From contig NZ_CYGY02000023.1 in the NCBI RefSeq assembly GCF_900007165.1, forward strand, positions 124,001 through 188,000: a stretch of DNA of 64,000 nt, in the 5' to 3' direction. The DNA is from Paraburkholderia piptadeniae. Its GTDB lineage: Bacteria > Pseudomonadota > Gammaproteobacteria > Burkholderiales > Burkholderiaceae. Positions within the stretch are counted from its first letter, which is position 1. Each line of letters opens with the position of its first letter. The notes below the pieces were generated by a model. It searched no databases, had not been told where the DNA came from, and worked only from the letters and a program-made list of their open reading frames with translations. Made by a program: the position numbers and the translations under genes. Below are positions 1-8,600 of the stretch, in pieces.

Positions 1-1
1 G

Positions 2-754
2 GGTGGCCGCACAGGCGTGCGCGACGAAGCGCAGACTAACGCCGTGCTCGACGCGATTGCGCGTTATCCGGATTCGCTGAAGCTCGCGGGCGTCGAACTC
101 TACGAAGGCGTGCTGAAGGAAGAACAGGAAGTGCGCGACTTTCTGCGCAGCGCCGTCAGGCTCACGCTCGAACTGTCGGATCAGGGCCGCTTTGCGCGCA
201 CGCCCGCCGTTCTGTCGGGCGCGGGATCGGCATGGTACGACGTTGTCGCGGAAGAGTTCGCGAAGGCTTCGCGCAAGGACCGCATCGAGATCGTGCTGCG
301 TCCGGGCTGCTATCTGACACACGACGTCGGCATCTATCGCAAGGCGCAGACGGACATCTTCAAGCGTAATCCCGTCGCGAAGCGCATGGGCGAAGGGCTG
401 TTGCCCGCGCTGCATCTGTGGGCCTACGTGCAGTCAATTCCCGAACCGGACCGCGCGATCATCGGCCTCGGCAAGCGCGACTCGGCGTTCGACGCTGGCT
501 ATCCGGAGCCCGCGAAGCACTACCGTCCGGGCACGCAGGCGCCGCGCGATGTCGCCGCTGACGAGGGCTGGGAAATTTTCGGCATGATGGATCAGCACGC
601 GTATCTGCGGATTCCCGCAGGCGCCGATCTCAAGGTCGGCGACATGATCGCGTTCGACATCTCGCATCCGTGCCTGACGTTCGACAAGTGGCGTCAGGTG
701 CTCGTGCTCGATCCGTCGTATCGCGTGACGGAAGTGATCGAAACGTTCTTCTGA
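2..754 (+). CDS. PLP-dependent amino-acid deaminase (D-serine deaminase-like), 3' part
   Basis: The frame is open from base 2, so the gene is cut by the window start and its N-terminal half, including the PLP lysine, is not visible. The visible part (about 250 residues) starts in the alanine-racemase-type barrel (GGRTGVRDEAQ) and ends in a DSD1-type C-terminal domain. The SHPC motif near the end matches the His-x-Cys zinc pair of D-serine dehydratase / D-threonine aldolase-like enzymes. Family members split or deaminate D-hydroxy amino acids; the exact substrate cannot be told from this fragment. It converges on the marR gene, with a short hairpin between them (CGCGACAC at 804-811 pairing with GTGTCGCG at 819-826, no T run). 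Confidence 0.8.
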   Translation, partial: GGRTGVRDEAQTNAVLDAIARYPDSLKLAGVELYEGVLKEEQEVRDFLRSAVRLTLELSDQGRFARTPAVLSGAGSAWYDVVAEEFAKASRKDRIEIVLRPGCYLTHDVGIYRKAQTDIFKRNPVAKRMGEGLLPALHLWAYVQSIPEPDRAIIGLGKRDSAFDAGYPEPAKHYRPGTQAPRDVAADEGWEIFGMMDQHAYLRIPAGADLKVGDMIAFDISHPCLTFDKWRQVLVLDPSYRVTEVIETFF

Positions 755-851
755 TTTTTCTTCGATCGGTTGCTCAACCAGTGCTTCGATTGGAGCGGCG
801 CTGCGCGACACTCGCTTCGTGTCGCGGCATGCGCTGCTCTCATTCAGTCGC

Positions 852-1322
852 TCAACGCCCTGCGGCCGTGGCTTCCGTGTCAGTCGACGCGGCCGTCACC
901 ACCTCCCCGATGCGCGCCTCGAGCATCGTCAGCGCGCTCCCCAATCCCGCCAGCACGTCGTCCGGCAAGGCGGCCATCGTGTCGTGCAGGAACGCATTGC
1001 GATCTGGCAGACTCGTTTCGATTGCGGCGCGGCCTTCACCCGTGAGCTTCACATTCGTGATGCGGTTATCGCGCTCGTCCATGCTGCGTGCGATCCAGCC
1101 CATTGCTTCCAGCGACTTCAGCTGACGCGTCAGCGCGCCCGGGTCGACGCGCAAGCGCTCGACCAGCTTCTTTTGCGACGATTCGCCCGCCTGTTCGTAC
1201 AGCGCGAGCAGAATGCGCCAGCGCGGCAACGGATGGCCGACGCGCGTTTCGAACGCGGACATGAACGCACGATACGTGCGGCCGAACTGTTGAAGGATAG
1301 CGACGCGGTCCTGTTCTTCCAT
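852..1322 (-). CDS. MarR-family transcriptional regulator
   Basis: This 156-residue winged-helix protein is the usual MarR size. The wHTH runs roughly from residue 35 to 105 and contains SSQKKLVERLRVDPGALTR and a wing with DERDNR. I chose the ATG at 1322 (MEEQDRVAIL) because AGAAAG precedes it; an upstream TTG at 1361 would run into the stop of the transporter gene. It lies directly downstream of the DHA2 efflux gene on the same strand, 35 bases away, so the two are probably one operon. MarR proteins usually repress their own operon and release it on binding a small aromatic ligand. A perfect dyad upstream of the transporter (2970-2983) is the likely binding site. Confidence 0.88.
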   Translation of the reverse strand: MEEQDRVAILQQFGRTYRAFMSAFETRVGHPLPRWRILLALYEQAGESSQKKLVERLRVDPGALTRQLKSLEAMGWIARSMDERDNRITNVKLTGEGRAAIETSLPDRNAFLHDTMAALPDDVLAGLGSALTMLEARIGEVVTAASTDTEATAAGR

Positions 1323-1357
1323 GATCTTTCTACGATTCTGAAGCCCTGAAACACCGG

Positions 1358-2953
1358 TCAATCGACGTGGACGACCGGCTCGATCCGCTTGCGCAGCCTG
1401 ACGGGCGGAACGCGCCGGCTTTGCCAGACCGCAAACACGGCGACCAGCGCGCCCAGCGCGAGACCCATATGAATCGCGCCGACCAGCGATTCGCGCGCCG
1501 ACTCCAGCAGCACGGCGCCATTGTGTCCTGCGTGCGCGAGTTCATTCAAAAGCGTGTGCTGTCCATCGCGATTGACGAGAATCTGCGGATCGCCGAGATT
1601 GGCGAACCACTGGCTCGCGTGCTCGGCATCGAGCGCATTGCGCACGCCGCTCGCGTACATATGCGTGACGAGCGTGCCCGTCAGCGCCGTGCCGATCATG
1701 CCGCCGATCATTCGCAGCGATTGCAGCAGCGCCGTCGCGATGCCGAGATGCTCGCGGCCCGCCGTCTGCTGCGCAAACACGGTGAGATTCGGCAGCACGA
1801 AGCCGAGGCCGAGGCCGCCGAGCGTCATGAACAGCATCAGCAGCCAGTGCGGCATCGAACGCGTGGCGACCACTACGCCGAGCGACGCTGCGGCGAACAG
1901 TGCAAAGCCGATGTACAGCATCACGTTCGGATTCGGAATGCGCGACACGACGCGCCCGTTCGCGATGCTGCCAATCGTGATGAACACGACGAGCGGCGTG
2001 ATCACGAGTCCCGCCTCGTTCGGCATCATGCCGAAGCCGCCCTGAAACAGCAGCGGCGCGTAGAACAGCAGCGAGAACATCGCGAAGCCGCCCAGCACGG
2101 CCAGCATGAAGAGCGCGGAAAGGCTCTGGTTGCGGAACATGTCGATGGGAAGAATCGCTTGCGGGAAGCGCTTTTCCCACTGCCACAGCGCAATCGCGCT
2201 GGCGACGCTGATCGCCAGCAACGCAACGGCCGACGCCGTCACGCCATGCTTCGGCAGAAGCTCGACGAAAAGCTGCAAGCTGCCGAGCGACAGCGCAATC
2301 AGCAGCGCGCCCGGCCAGTCGAGCCGCATCTTGCCTTCATGCACGACGTGCCGCAGGTGCGGCAGATACCGCCACACGAAGAACAGCGACAGCAGGCCGA
2401 CAGGCAGATTCACATAGAACACCGAACGCCAGCCGTAGTACTGCGTCAGAAAACCGCCGAGCGACGGACCGACGGCATTCGCGATGCCGAATGCGGAGCT
2501 CATCAGCACCTGCCAGCGCAGGCGGACCACGGAATCAGGGAACAGATCGGGAATGCACGCGAACGCGGTGCCGACCAGCATGCCGCCGCCAATGCCCTGA
2601 AGGCCGCGCGCGATCACGAGGAACAACATGTCGTGCGCCGCGCCGCATAGCACGGAGGCCGCCGTGAACACGACGATCGACGCAATGACGAACGGCTTGC
2701 GCCCGTAGTAGTCGCCAAGGCGGCCGAAAATCGGCACGGTGATCACAGACGTCAGGAGATAGGACGTCGCGACCCACGCGTATAGCTCGAAGCCTTTCAG
2801 GTCGGCGACGATCGTGGGCAGCGCGGTGCCGACCACAGTCTGGTCGAGCGCGACGAGCATCGACACGAAAGAGACACCGAGCATCGCCAGCAACGATTCC
2901 CGGAACGGTAAAACTTGCCCACTCGAATGGTGAGCGGCAGTGTGTACGGCCAT
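1358..2953 (-). CDS. DHA2-family (EmrB/QacA-type) MFS drug efflux transporter
   Basis: This 531-residue protein has the length and hydrophobic pattern of a 14-helix DHA2 drug:proton antiporter of the inner membrane. LDQTVVGTALPTI near residue 37 matches the family's motif D1, and GRLGDYYGRKP near residue 76 is MFS motif A. No membrane-fusion (EmrA) partner is next to it, so it probably acts alone. The start is the ATG at 2953. A -10-like TATGAT (complement of 2992-2997) and a MarR-type palindrome (2970-2983) lie just upstream, and a marR gene follows, which points to ligand-induced efflux. The substrate cannot be inferred. Confidence 0.9.
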   Translation of the reverse strand: MAVHTAAHHSSGQVLPFRESLLAMLGVSFVSMLVALDQTVVGTALPTIVADLKGFELYAWVATSYLLTSVITVPIFGRLGDYYGRKPFVIASIVVFTAASVLCGAAHDMLFLVIARGLQGIGGGMLVGTAFACIPDLFPDSVVRLRWQVLMSSAFGIANAVGPSLGGFLTQYYGWRSVFYVNLPVGLLSLFFVWRYLPHLRHVVHEGKMRLDWPGALLIALSLGSLQLFVELLPKHGVTASAVALLAISVASAIALWQWEKRFPQAILPIDMFRNQSLSALFMLAVLGGFAMFSLLFYAPLLFQGGFGMMPNEAGLVITPLVVFITIGSIANGRVVSRIPNPNVMLYIGFALFAAASLGVVVATRSMPHWLLMLFMTLGGLGLGFVLPNLTVFAQQTAGREHLGIATALLQSLRMIGGMIGTALTGTLVTHMYASGVRNALDAEHASQWFANLGDPQILVNRDGQHTLLNELAHAGHNGAVLLESARESLVGAIHMGLALGALVAVFAVWQSRRVPPVRLRKRIEPVVHVD

Positions 2954-2969
2954 TTTTGATGGTGCAACT

Positions 2970-2983
2970 GTTGACGAGTCAAC
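2970..2983. promoter_or_regulatory. Perfect palindrome, candidate MarR operator
   Basis: GTTGAC-GA-GTCAAC is a perfect 6+2+6 dyad that begins 17 bases upstream of the efflux pump ATG. It lies just downstream of a TATGAT -10-like hexamer (2992-2997, minus strand). This position suits repression by the MarR protein of the same operon. The site and its position are seen directly; the regulator assignment is inferred. Confidence 0.6.
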
Positions 2984-3092
2984 GATACGGAATCATACCA
3001 CGCTGAAGAGTTCTAATCTTGCGTGCGTCGGGCATGCCGTTTTCGCCCGGAATGCGTAAGAAAATCGTCATCAGACGAAGTCAGGGAGATTC

Positions 3093-3932
3093 ATGAATCC
3101 AGCCACGCTTGCCGCCACACTGCTTTCCACCGACGACCTCGCGGCTCTGCGCCGCGCGAAGCACGAACTCGAAACCCCCGCGCTGGCGATGAAACTGGCG
3201 GGCATTGTCGGGGCGCCGCTGGAAAAACTGATCGCGCGCATGCCGTCGATGGCGAGCGACAAGGTCAACGACGCGACGCAACTCGCGCTGCGCAAGTGTC
3301 TGCAAATCGCGCTGCGCACGCTCGGGCGACCGATTGGCGGTGCGCTCGGCGTCAGCGAACGGCCGAGCAATCTGCTGCACAAGTTCGCCGTCGCGACGAC
3401 GGGCGCCGCGGGCGGCGCATTCGGACTGCTCGCGCTGCCCGTCGAACTGCCTGTCACGACGACACTGATGTTCCGCTCGATCTGCGACGTCGCGCGCAGC
3501 GAGGGCGAGGATCTGACGTCGATCGATACGCAGCTGCAATGTCTGACGGTGCTCGGCATGGGCCGCACGTCGAAAGCCGACGACGACGCCGACTACGGCT
3601 ACTTCATCATGCGCGGCGCGCTGGCGCAGGCGGTGTCGAAGGCGTCATCGGAGATCGCGACGAAGGGATTCACCACGCACGGCTCGGCGGCCCTTTTGCG
3701 CCTCATGAATACGATCGCGTCGCGCTTCTCGGTGCAGGTCAGCGAGCAGATTGCGGCCAAGTCGATTCCGGCGATCGGCGCGGTGCTCGGCGCGATGGTG
3801 AACACCGTGTTCATCGATCACTTCCAGCAGGTCGCGCACGGCCACTTCACCGTGCGCAGGCTGGAGCGCCAGTACGGCTCGGAGGCCGTCCAGGCGGCGT
3901 ATCAGGCAATCGACGTTTCGCTCGACGGATGA
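3093..3932 (+). CDS. EcsC-family protein
   Basis: This 279-residue protein matches the EcsC family. It has a Gly/Ala-rich hydrophobic stretch near residue 110 (TTGAAGGAFGLLALPVELPV) followed by a conserved FRSICDVARSEGEDL-like segment. The family is widespread, often near transport or secretion genes, and its biochemical role is unknown; the amphipathic helices suggest membrane association. The start ATG at 3093 follows GGGAG. The 3' end overlaps the convergent esterase gene by about 30 bases. It stands alone as a transcription unit. It is divergent from the efflux pump, so the 2954-3092 gap probably carries promoters for both. Confidence 0.82.
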   Translation: MNPATLAATLLSTDDLAALRRAKHELETPALAMKLAGIVGAPLEKLIARMPSMASDKVNDATQLALRKCLQIALRTLGRPIGGALGVSERPSNLLHKFAVATTGAAGGAFGLLALPVELPVTTTLMFRSICDVARSEGEDLTSIDTQLQCLTVLGMGRTSKADDDADYGYFIMRGALAQAVSKASSEIATKGFTTHGSAALLRLMNTIASRFSVQVSEQIAAKSIPAIGAVLGAMVNTVFIDHFQQVAHGHFTVRRLERQYGSEAVQAAYQAIDVSLDG

Positions 3933-4867
3933 ACGTTGCCCGGCACGCTCGTCACGCGCTGGAGGAAACGGGCGGCGAGATCGAGCGCGCGGCTCGCCTC
4001 CGGGATGAACGGCACCCACAGCTGCCATACGTGCGGCATCTTGCGCCAGATCTCGAAGTCGACATCGACGCCCGCCGCGCGCGCCTTGTCCGCGACCCGG
4101 CGTGAATCGTCGAGCAGGACTTCCGTGCTGCTCACCTGCATGAAGAGCGGCGGCAAGCCGCTCAGATCCGCGTAGAGCGGCGAAGCGTACGGATGCGTCG
4201 CGGGCGTGCCGCCTAGATAAAGCTTCGCAGCGCGCGCGACGGACGGACCATGGAACATCGGATCGACGCCGTCATTGGTTTCCAGCGACGCGCCTGTCGC
4301 GGCGAGATCGGTCCAAGGGGAAAACAGGATCGCGCCCGCGGGCAGCGAATCGCCTGCATCGCGCAACGCGACGAGCGTCGCGAGCGCGAGTCCGCCGCCA
4401 GCCGAATCGCCCGCGATCACGATCGATTCCGGCTTCGTCCCTTCTGCAAGCAGATGTCGATAGGCGGCGAGCGCATCGTCTAGCGCGGCAGGAAACGGGT
4501 GCTCCGGCGCGAGCCGGTAGTCGAGCGAGAAGACGCGCGCGTTGCTGCGCGTTGCAAGACCGAAAGAAGCCGCGCGATGTGTCTGCGGCGAGCAGAAGTA
4601 GTAGCCGCCGCCATGCAGGTACAGGATTGTCGCCGCGTGCTGGCCGTCTGCGCGCGTGAGCCATTCGCCGCGCAAGGGCCAGTCCTGCTCGCTGTACCGT
4701 TCGTGCAGCGCCCATCCGGGCGGCACGCGCGGCGTATAAGCGCGCTTCGCGGTCATCTTGCGCGCGCGTTCGGCGTTAATCGTCGGATGCCGCGTCTGCG
4801 GATGAAACTGACGGCGCAGAAACCAGCACGCCAAGGCGCTCTGCCAACTCATCGGAATGGCCTCCAT
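3902..4867 (-). CDS. Alpha/beta hydrolase of the HSL / acetyl-esterase type
   Basis: This 321-residue protein is a hormone-sensitive-lipase-family esterase. The oxyanion-hole motif HGGGYYF is near residue 85 and the nucleophile elbow GDSAGGG near residue 154. A C-terminal Asp (LLDDS) and His (MPHVW) complete the catalytic triad. Such enzymes hydrolyse short acyl esters in the cytosol. No signal peptide is evident. Two starts are possible, 4867 (MEAIPMSWQ) and 4852 (MSWQ). The gene is convergent with the EcsC gene and overlaps its last 31 bases. The physiological substrate is not known. Confidence 0.88.
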   Translation of the reverse strand: MEAIPMSWQSALACWFLRRQFHPQTRHPTINAERARKMTAKRAYTPRVPPGWALHERYSEQDWPLRGEWLTRADGQHAATILYLHGGGYYFCSPQTHRAASFGLATRSNARVFSLDYRLAPEHPFPAALDDALAAYRHLLAEGTKPESIVIAGDSAGGGLALATLVALRDAGDSLPAGAILFSPWTDLAATGASLETNDGVDPMFHGPSVARAAKLYLGGTPATHPYASPLYADLSGLPPLFMQVSSTEVLLDDSRRVADKARAAGVDVDFEIWRKMPHVWQLWVPFIPEASRALDLAARFLQRVTSVPGNVHPSSETSIA

Positions 4868-5018
4868 CGACGGTTAAGCGTCATGGTACGTCGCTTTGAG
4901 CTGACTTCCGTCGAAGGAGACTCGAAGGCGGGTTTTATTGGCGCCGCAAATGGGCGCGCGCCGTTTGAAAAACGCGAGCGCCGGGAACGCTGTGGACGGT
5001 TCCGGCGAACACGTCCGC

Positions 5019-5453
5019 TCAATTCGCCGGCAGAAGCTGGCCGCGAATTTCACCCGATGGATTCAGCGCCGTGTGAACGTTGAAATACCACTGCCCCGCC
5101 ATCAGGTCCGTGACCTGCTGTTCGGTCAGCGTCGCGGAACCTTTGATCGGACTGGCCAACGCGTTCTTGTCGATGGGCACCTGCACCTTCGCGTTCTGAC
5201 CGACGGGCGCTGGACCGTGGAAGTGCGCCATCGTCACTGGACCCGACAGACCCTCGTAAGTCGCCATCCATTTGAGGGTTTTGGTCGACGTATCGAAAGT
5301 GGCATCCAATGCGCCGTGCCCATGACTCACGCGCGGCGGCACTTCGCTCGACGGTTCGAGGTCGGCCTTCAATTCGACCGTATCCGCACGCGCAACACCC
5401 GACGCCAGCGCCCACAGCACAGCCACCAAGCTCAGCTTTCGAATTGCAGTCAT
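5019..5453 (-). CDS. Exported CHRD-domain protein
   Basis: The 144-residue product has a clear signal peptide (MTAIRKLSLVAVLWALASGVARA, about 23 residues) and then a single CHRD domain that fills the rest. The typical pattern is visible: SSEVPP, AHFHGPA and WYFNVHT..PSGEIRGQL. CHRD domains were first described in chordin; the bacterial periplasmic proteins have no established biochemical role. The ATG at 5453 is preceded by GGAG at good spacing. Upstream ATGs in the same frame fall inside a 19-bp perfect hairpin and are unlikely starts. The gene is monocistronic, between the convergent-side esterase and the end of the hybrid kinase gene. Confidence 0.85.
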   Translation of the reverse strand: MTAIRKLSLVAVLWALASGVARADTVELKADLEPSSEVPPRVSHGHGALDATFDTSTKTLKWMATYEGLSGPVTMAHFHGPAPVGQNAKVQVPIDKNALASPIKGSATLTEQQVTDLMAGQWYFNVHTALNPSGEIRGQLLPAN

Positions 5454-5475
5454 TGTTTTCTCCGAGTCTTTGCAC

Positions 5476-5519
5476 GCGGCATCGGCGCATCGGCATGGCG
5501 GCCGATGCGCCGATGCCGC
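5476..5519. repeat. 19-bp perfect inverted repeat (hairpin) in the CHRD gene leader
   Basis: Bases 5476-5494 and 5501-5519 are perfect reverse complements separated by a 6-base loop (ATGGCG). Each arm itself contains a repeated GCATCGGC-type unit. The hairpin ends 23 bases upstream of the CHRD start codon, so it is probably transcribed in that mRNA leader. No T run follows it on either strand, which argues against a simple terminator. Confidence 0.8.
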
Positions 5520-5557
5520 ACGTAGCGCCAGCACATACTAGTGCAAATCGGAGCACC

Positions 5558-5574
5558 GCGTGTGACTCACACGC
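5558..5574. promoter_or_regulatory. 17-bp palindrome, operator-like, upstream of the CHRD gene
   Basis: GCGTGTGA-C-TCACACGC is a perfect 8+1+8 palindrome between the CHRD leader hairpin and the end of the kinase gene. It is in the right place to be an operator for the CHRD promoter. The cognate regulator is unknown, and the half-site spacing does not fit CRP. Confidence 0.5.
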
Positions 5575-5613
5575 AGCAACGTAAGGCCTTGCAAAGCGCG
5601 AGGAAATGAGACC

Positions 5614-8600
5614 TTAGGCAAGCAGCGCAGCCTGCGCTTCGATGCCGTCGAGCATCGCATTGCACGTGCGCACGAGAGCCATGCCGTCGCTGCGCAGCAT
5701 CTCCGGCGGCGCGATCGTCAACTGTCGACGATAGTGTTCGAGCGCGCGGAGCAACGGCGGATACTGCAACACGCCAACGGCGCCAGCGACACGATGATGC
5801 CATTGCCGCAGCTCCGCGACATCCGGCTCATGCAGCAACGCTGGCAACGCGCGCATGTCGTCGCGCACCGCGGACACGAACGCATCGAGCAACGACTTCA
5901 CGGTCGATTCGCTGCCCCAGACCTGGGTCAACTGGCTGAGATCGACGGGGAGGAACGTCATGCTGCCGGCATTCTCGGGCCGCGTGTCGACCACGGGAAC
6001 GCCTGACGCCTCGCCGGGCGCGCCGGTACGCGAGCTGTCCGCACCAAACCAGCGGCTCAGGTAGTCGCGCAACGTGGCGAGCCGCGTCGGCTTGATGAGG
6101 CAATCGTCCATACCGGCGTCGCGGCACGCCTTCAGATCTTCCGGCGCGGTGTTCGCGGTGATGCCGAGAATCGGCAGCCGCGCGCCCGTCAACGCCTCTT
6201 TCTCACGAACCGCTCGCGCGAGTTCGTAGCCGGACATCCGCGGCATGTGGCAGTCTGTAATGAGAAAGCCGTACGGTGTCGAACCAAGCGCTTCGAGGGC
6301 TTCGGCACCATCGTTGACGACGTCGCAGGCAAAGCCGAGCAGCGCCAGTTGATGGCGGATCAGTTCCTGGTTCACAGGATGATCCTCGGCGACGAGCACG
6401 AGACGACCGCTTGCGATCGCGCGTTCCCGATCCGGTGGCGCAACGACTCCTGCCTCTGCATCGCCAGGCTGACGCGCCGGCGTGGGCGACAGCCCCGTCA
6501 ACGCCGCGGCGCAGGCCGCGCTCAGGCCGCGCCACGAGATCGGATTGATGCTCACGCGCACTGCGTTGTCGACAATCCGGTAGCCCGTCGGCTTGGGCTT
6601 CTCGGTCAAGACAACGACCTTCGCGCCGGACTGCTCGACGGCCGCGGGCACCTCGACGCGAACGTCGACGAAAACCAGATCGACGCCGCGTAGCGCTTGC
6701 GGATCGCTTAGTTCGCCGCGCGCCGGATCTGCGCAATGCGAATCGATGCCGAGCGCGGCGCCGAAGTGAATCAGCCCCTGCGCGACGGCCGCATCGGCAG
6801 TCGCGACGAGCCCGCGCTTGCCGCGCAATCCGCCCGCCGTGTAGTGCTCCGTTTCAAGCGGCATCAGCAGCCGCAGCTTCATGTGCGTGCCTTTGCCTTG
6901 TGTACTGGACAACGTGAGCGTGCCGCCCATCAACGCAACCAGTTTGCGGCAGATCGTCAGGCCAAGGCCCGTGCCGCCGAAGCGCCGCGTCGTCGACGAT
7001 TCCGCCTGCACGAACGGCTCGAACAGCCGCGCCTGCACTTCGGGCGCGATGCCGATACCCGTATCGTCGACAGTGATCTCGACCGTCTGCCCGGCCTCGC
7101 TCTGCTCGACCACCACGACGCGCACGTCGACCTCACCTTGAGGCGTGAATTTGATCGCGTTGCCGAGCAGATTGAACAGGATTTGTCGCAGACGCACACT
7201 GTCGCCGCGCAGCGTCGCGGCCACCTGCGGCTCGATGTCGACGCGCACTTTCAGGCCTTTCTCATGTGCGCGTCCTGCCAGCAAGCCAACTGCCGTGTCG
7301 ACAAGATCACGCAAGTCGATCGGCTCCGATTCGATGGTCAGCCGTCCCGCTTCGATCTTCGAGTAGTCGAGCAGGTCATCGAGAATTTGCAGCAGCGCGC
7401 CCGCCGACTCGTGAATCATGCGGAGCATCTCGCCCTGATCGGCCTCGAGCCGCGTGCGCTCCAGCACTTCGACGAGCCCGAGCACGCCGTTCATCGGCGT
7501 ACGGATTTCGTGGCTCATCATCGCGAGGAAGTCGTCCTTTGCGCGCGAGGCGGCTTCGGCCAGGTCGCGCGCGTGCGCCAGTTCGTCGGCTCGCAACCGC
7601 TCGATGCTCGCGTCGACCCAATAGCCGCTCCAGACGGTCGCGCCCGACGGCTCGAGGCGCGGCACGAGCTCAGCCCGGACCCAGCGCTGCTCCGTCGGCC
7701 CGTCGATCCGGAATTCCAGGTGCACGGGCGCCGACAATTCCGCCGAGCGCTCCAGCTCCGAGACGACAACCGGCCGGTCGTCGACGCAGATGGTCGCGAA
7801 ATCGAGTGCGCCCGTGCGCATCAGCGCTGCGCTGTCATAGCCGAGCAGATGCTTCGTATCGCCGCCGACGTAGGGGAACGTGTATTTGCCATCGAGCCCG
7901 CGGCGCAACTGGAACACCACGGCGGGCAGAGACGCCGTCACGTCGACGAGACGCCGCTGCGTTTCGCTCGCAAGCATTTCGGCGCGGCGGATGTCGGTGA
8001 TGTCGACGACCGTGCCCAAAACACAGGAAGGCGCACCGTCGGCGCCATTGCAAACGCGCACACAAAACAGGCCATGCCGCGTATCGCCGTTGGGGTCTTC
8101 GAATTCGAGTTCGATCTGCGTAGGTATCCCGCTCGCCAGCGCGTCGTGCGTCAGCTGTTCGAGACGCACGCTGTTGTCATCACCCCACGCGCGGACGTCG
8201 GCGCTCGTGCGGGCCATGACCGCGTTGCGTCTAAGCCCGGTCGCTTCCTCGTAGGCACGATTGACGGCGATGTAGCGCCCGCGCAAATCCTTCGCGACAA
8301 ACGGATACGGCATCATCTCCATCATCGTTTGCTGGAAGTTCAGTTGCGATTCGAGTTCGTGCTCCGTGCGTTCGCGCCGGGTGACTTCACGCTGCAACAT
8401 CACGTACGCCCGCAGCGTCACCAGCAGCACGACGCCGATTCCGATCAGCACCGGCAACAGTCTTAGCGCGGTCACGCTCCAGCCGCCCTGCGCATGGACG
8501 TCGCCCGTCACCCACTTCTGACGGATACGCTGCCGCTCCGAGGCAGGCATCGCGAGCAATGCGCGGTCGATCAGCCCGGCCAGCGGCGCGAGGTCCGGGC

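Noticed and set aside
5558..5574. CRP site
   Set aside because: TGTGA and TCACA half-sites are present, but the centre is one base rather than six, so it does not fit CRP.
6736..8466. Long plus-strand open frame opposite the hybrid kinase gene
   Set aside because: It is an antisense shadow made by high GC. The product is low-complexity and Arg/His/Gln-rich, and the opposite strand encodes a clear kinase.
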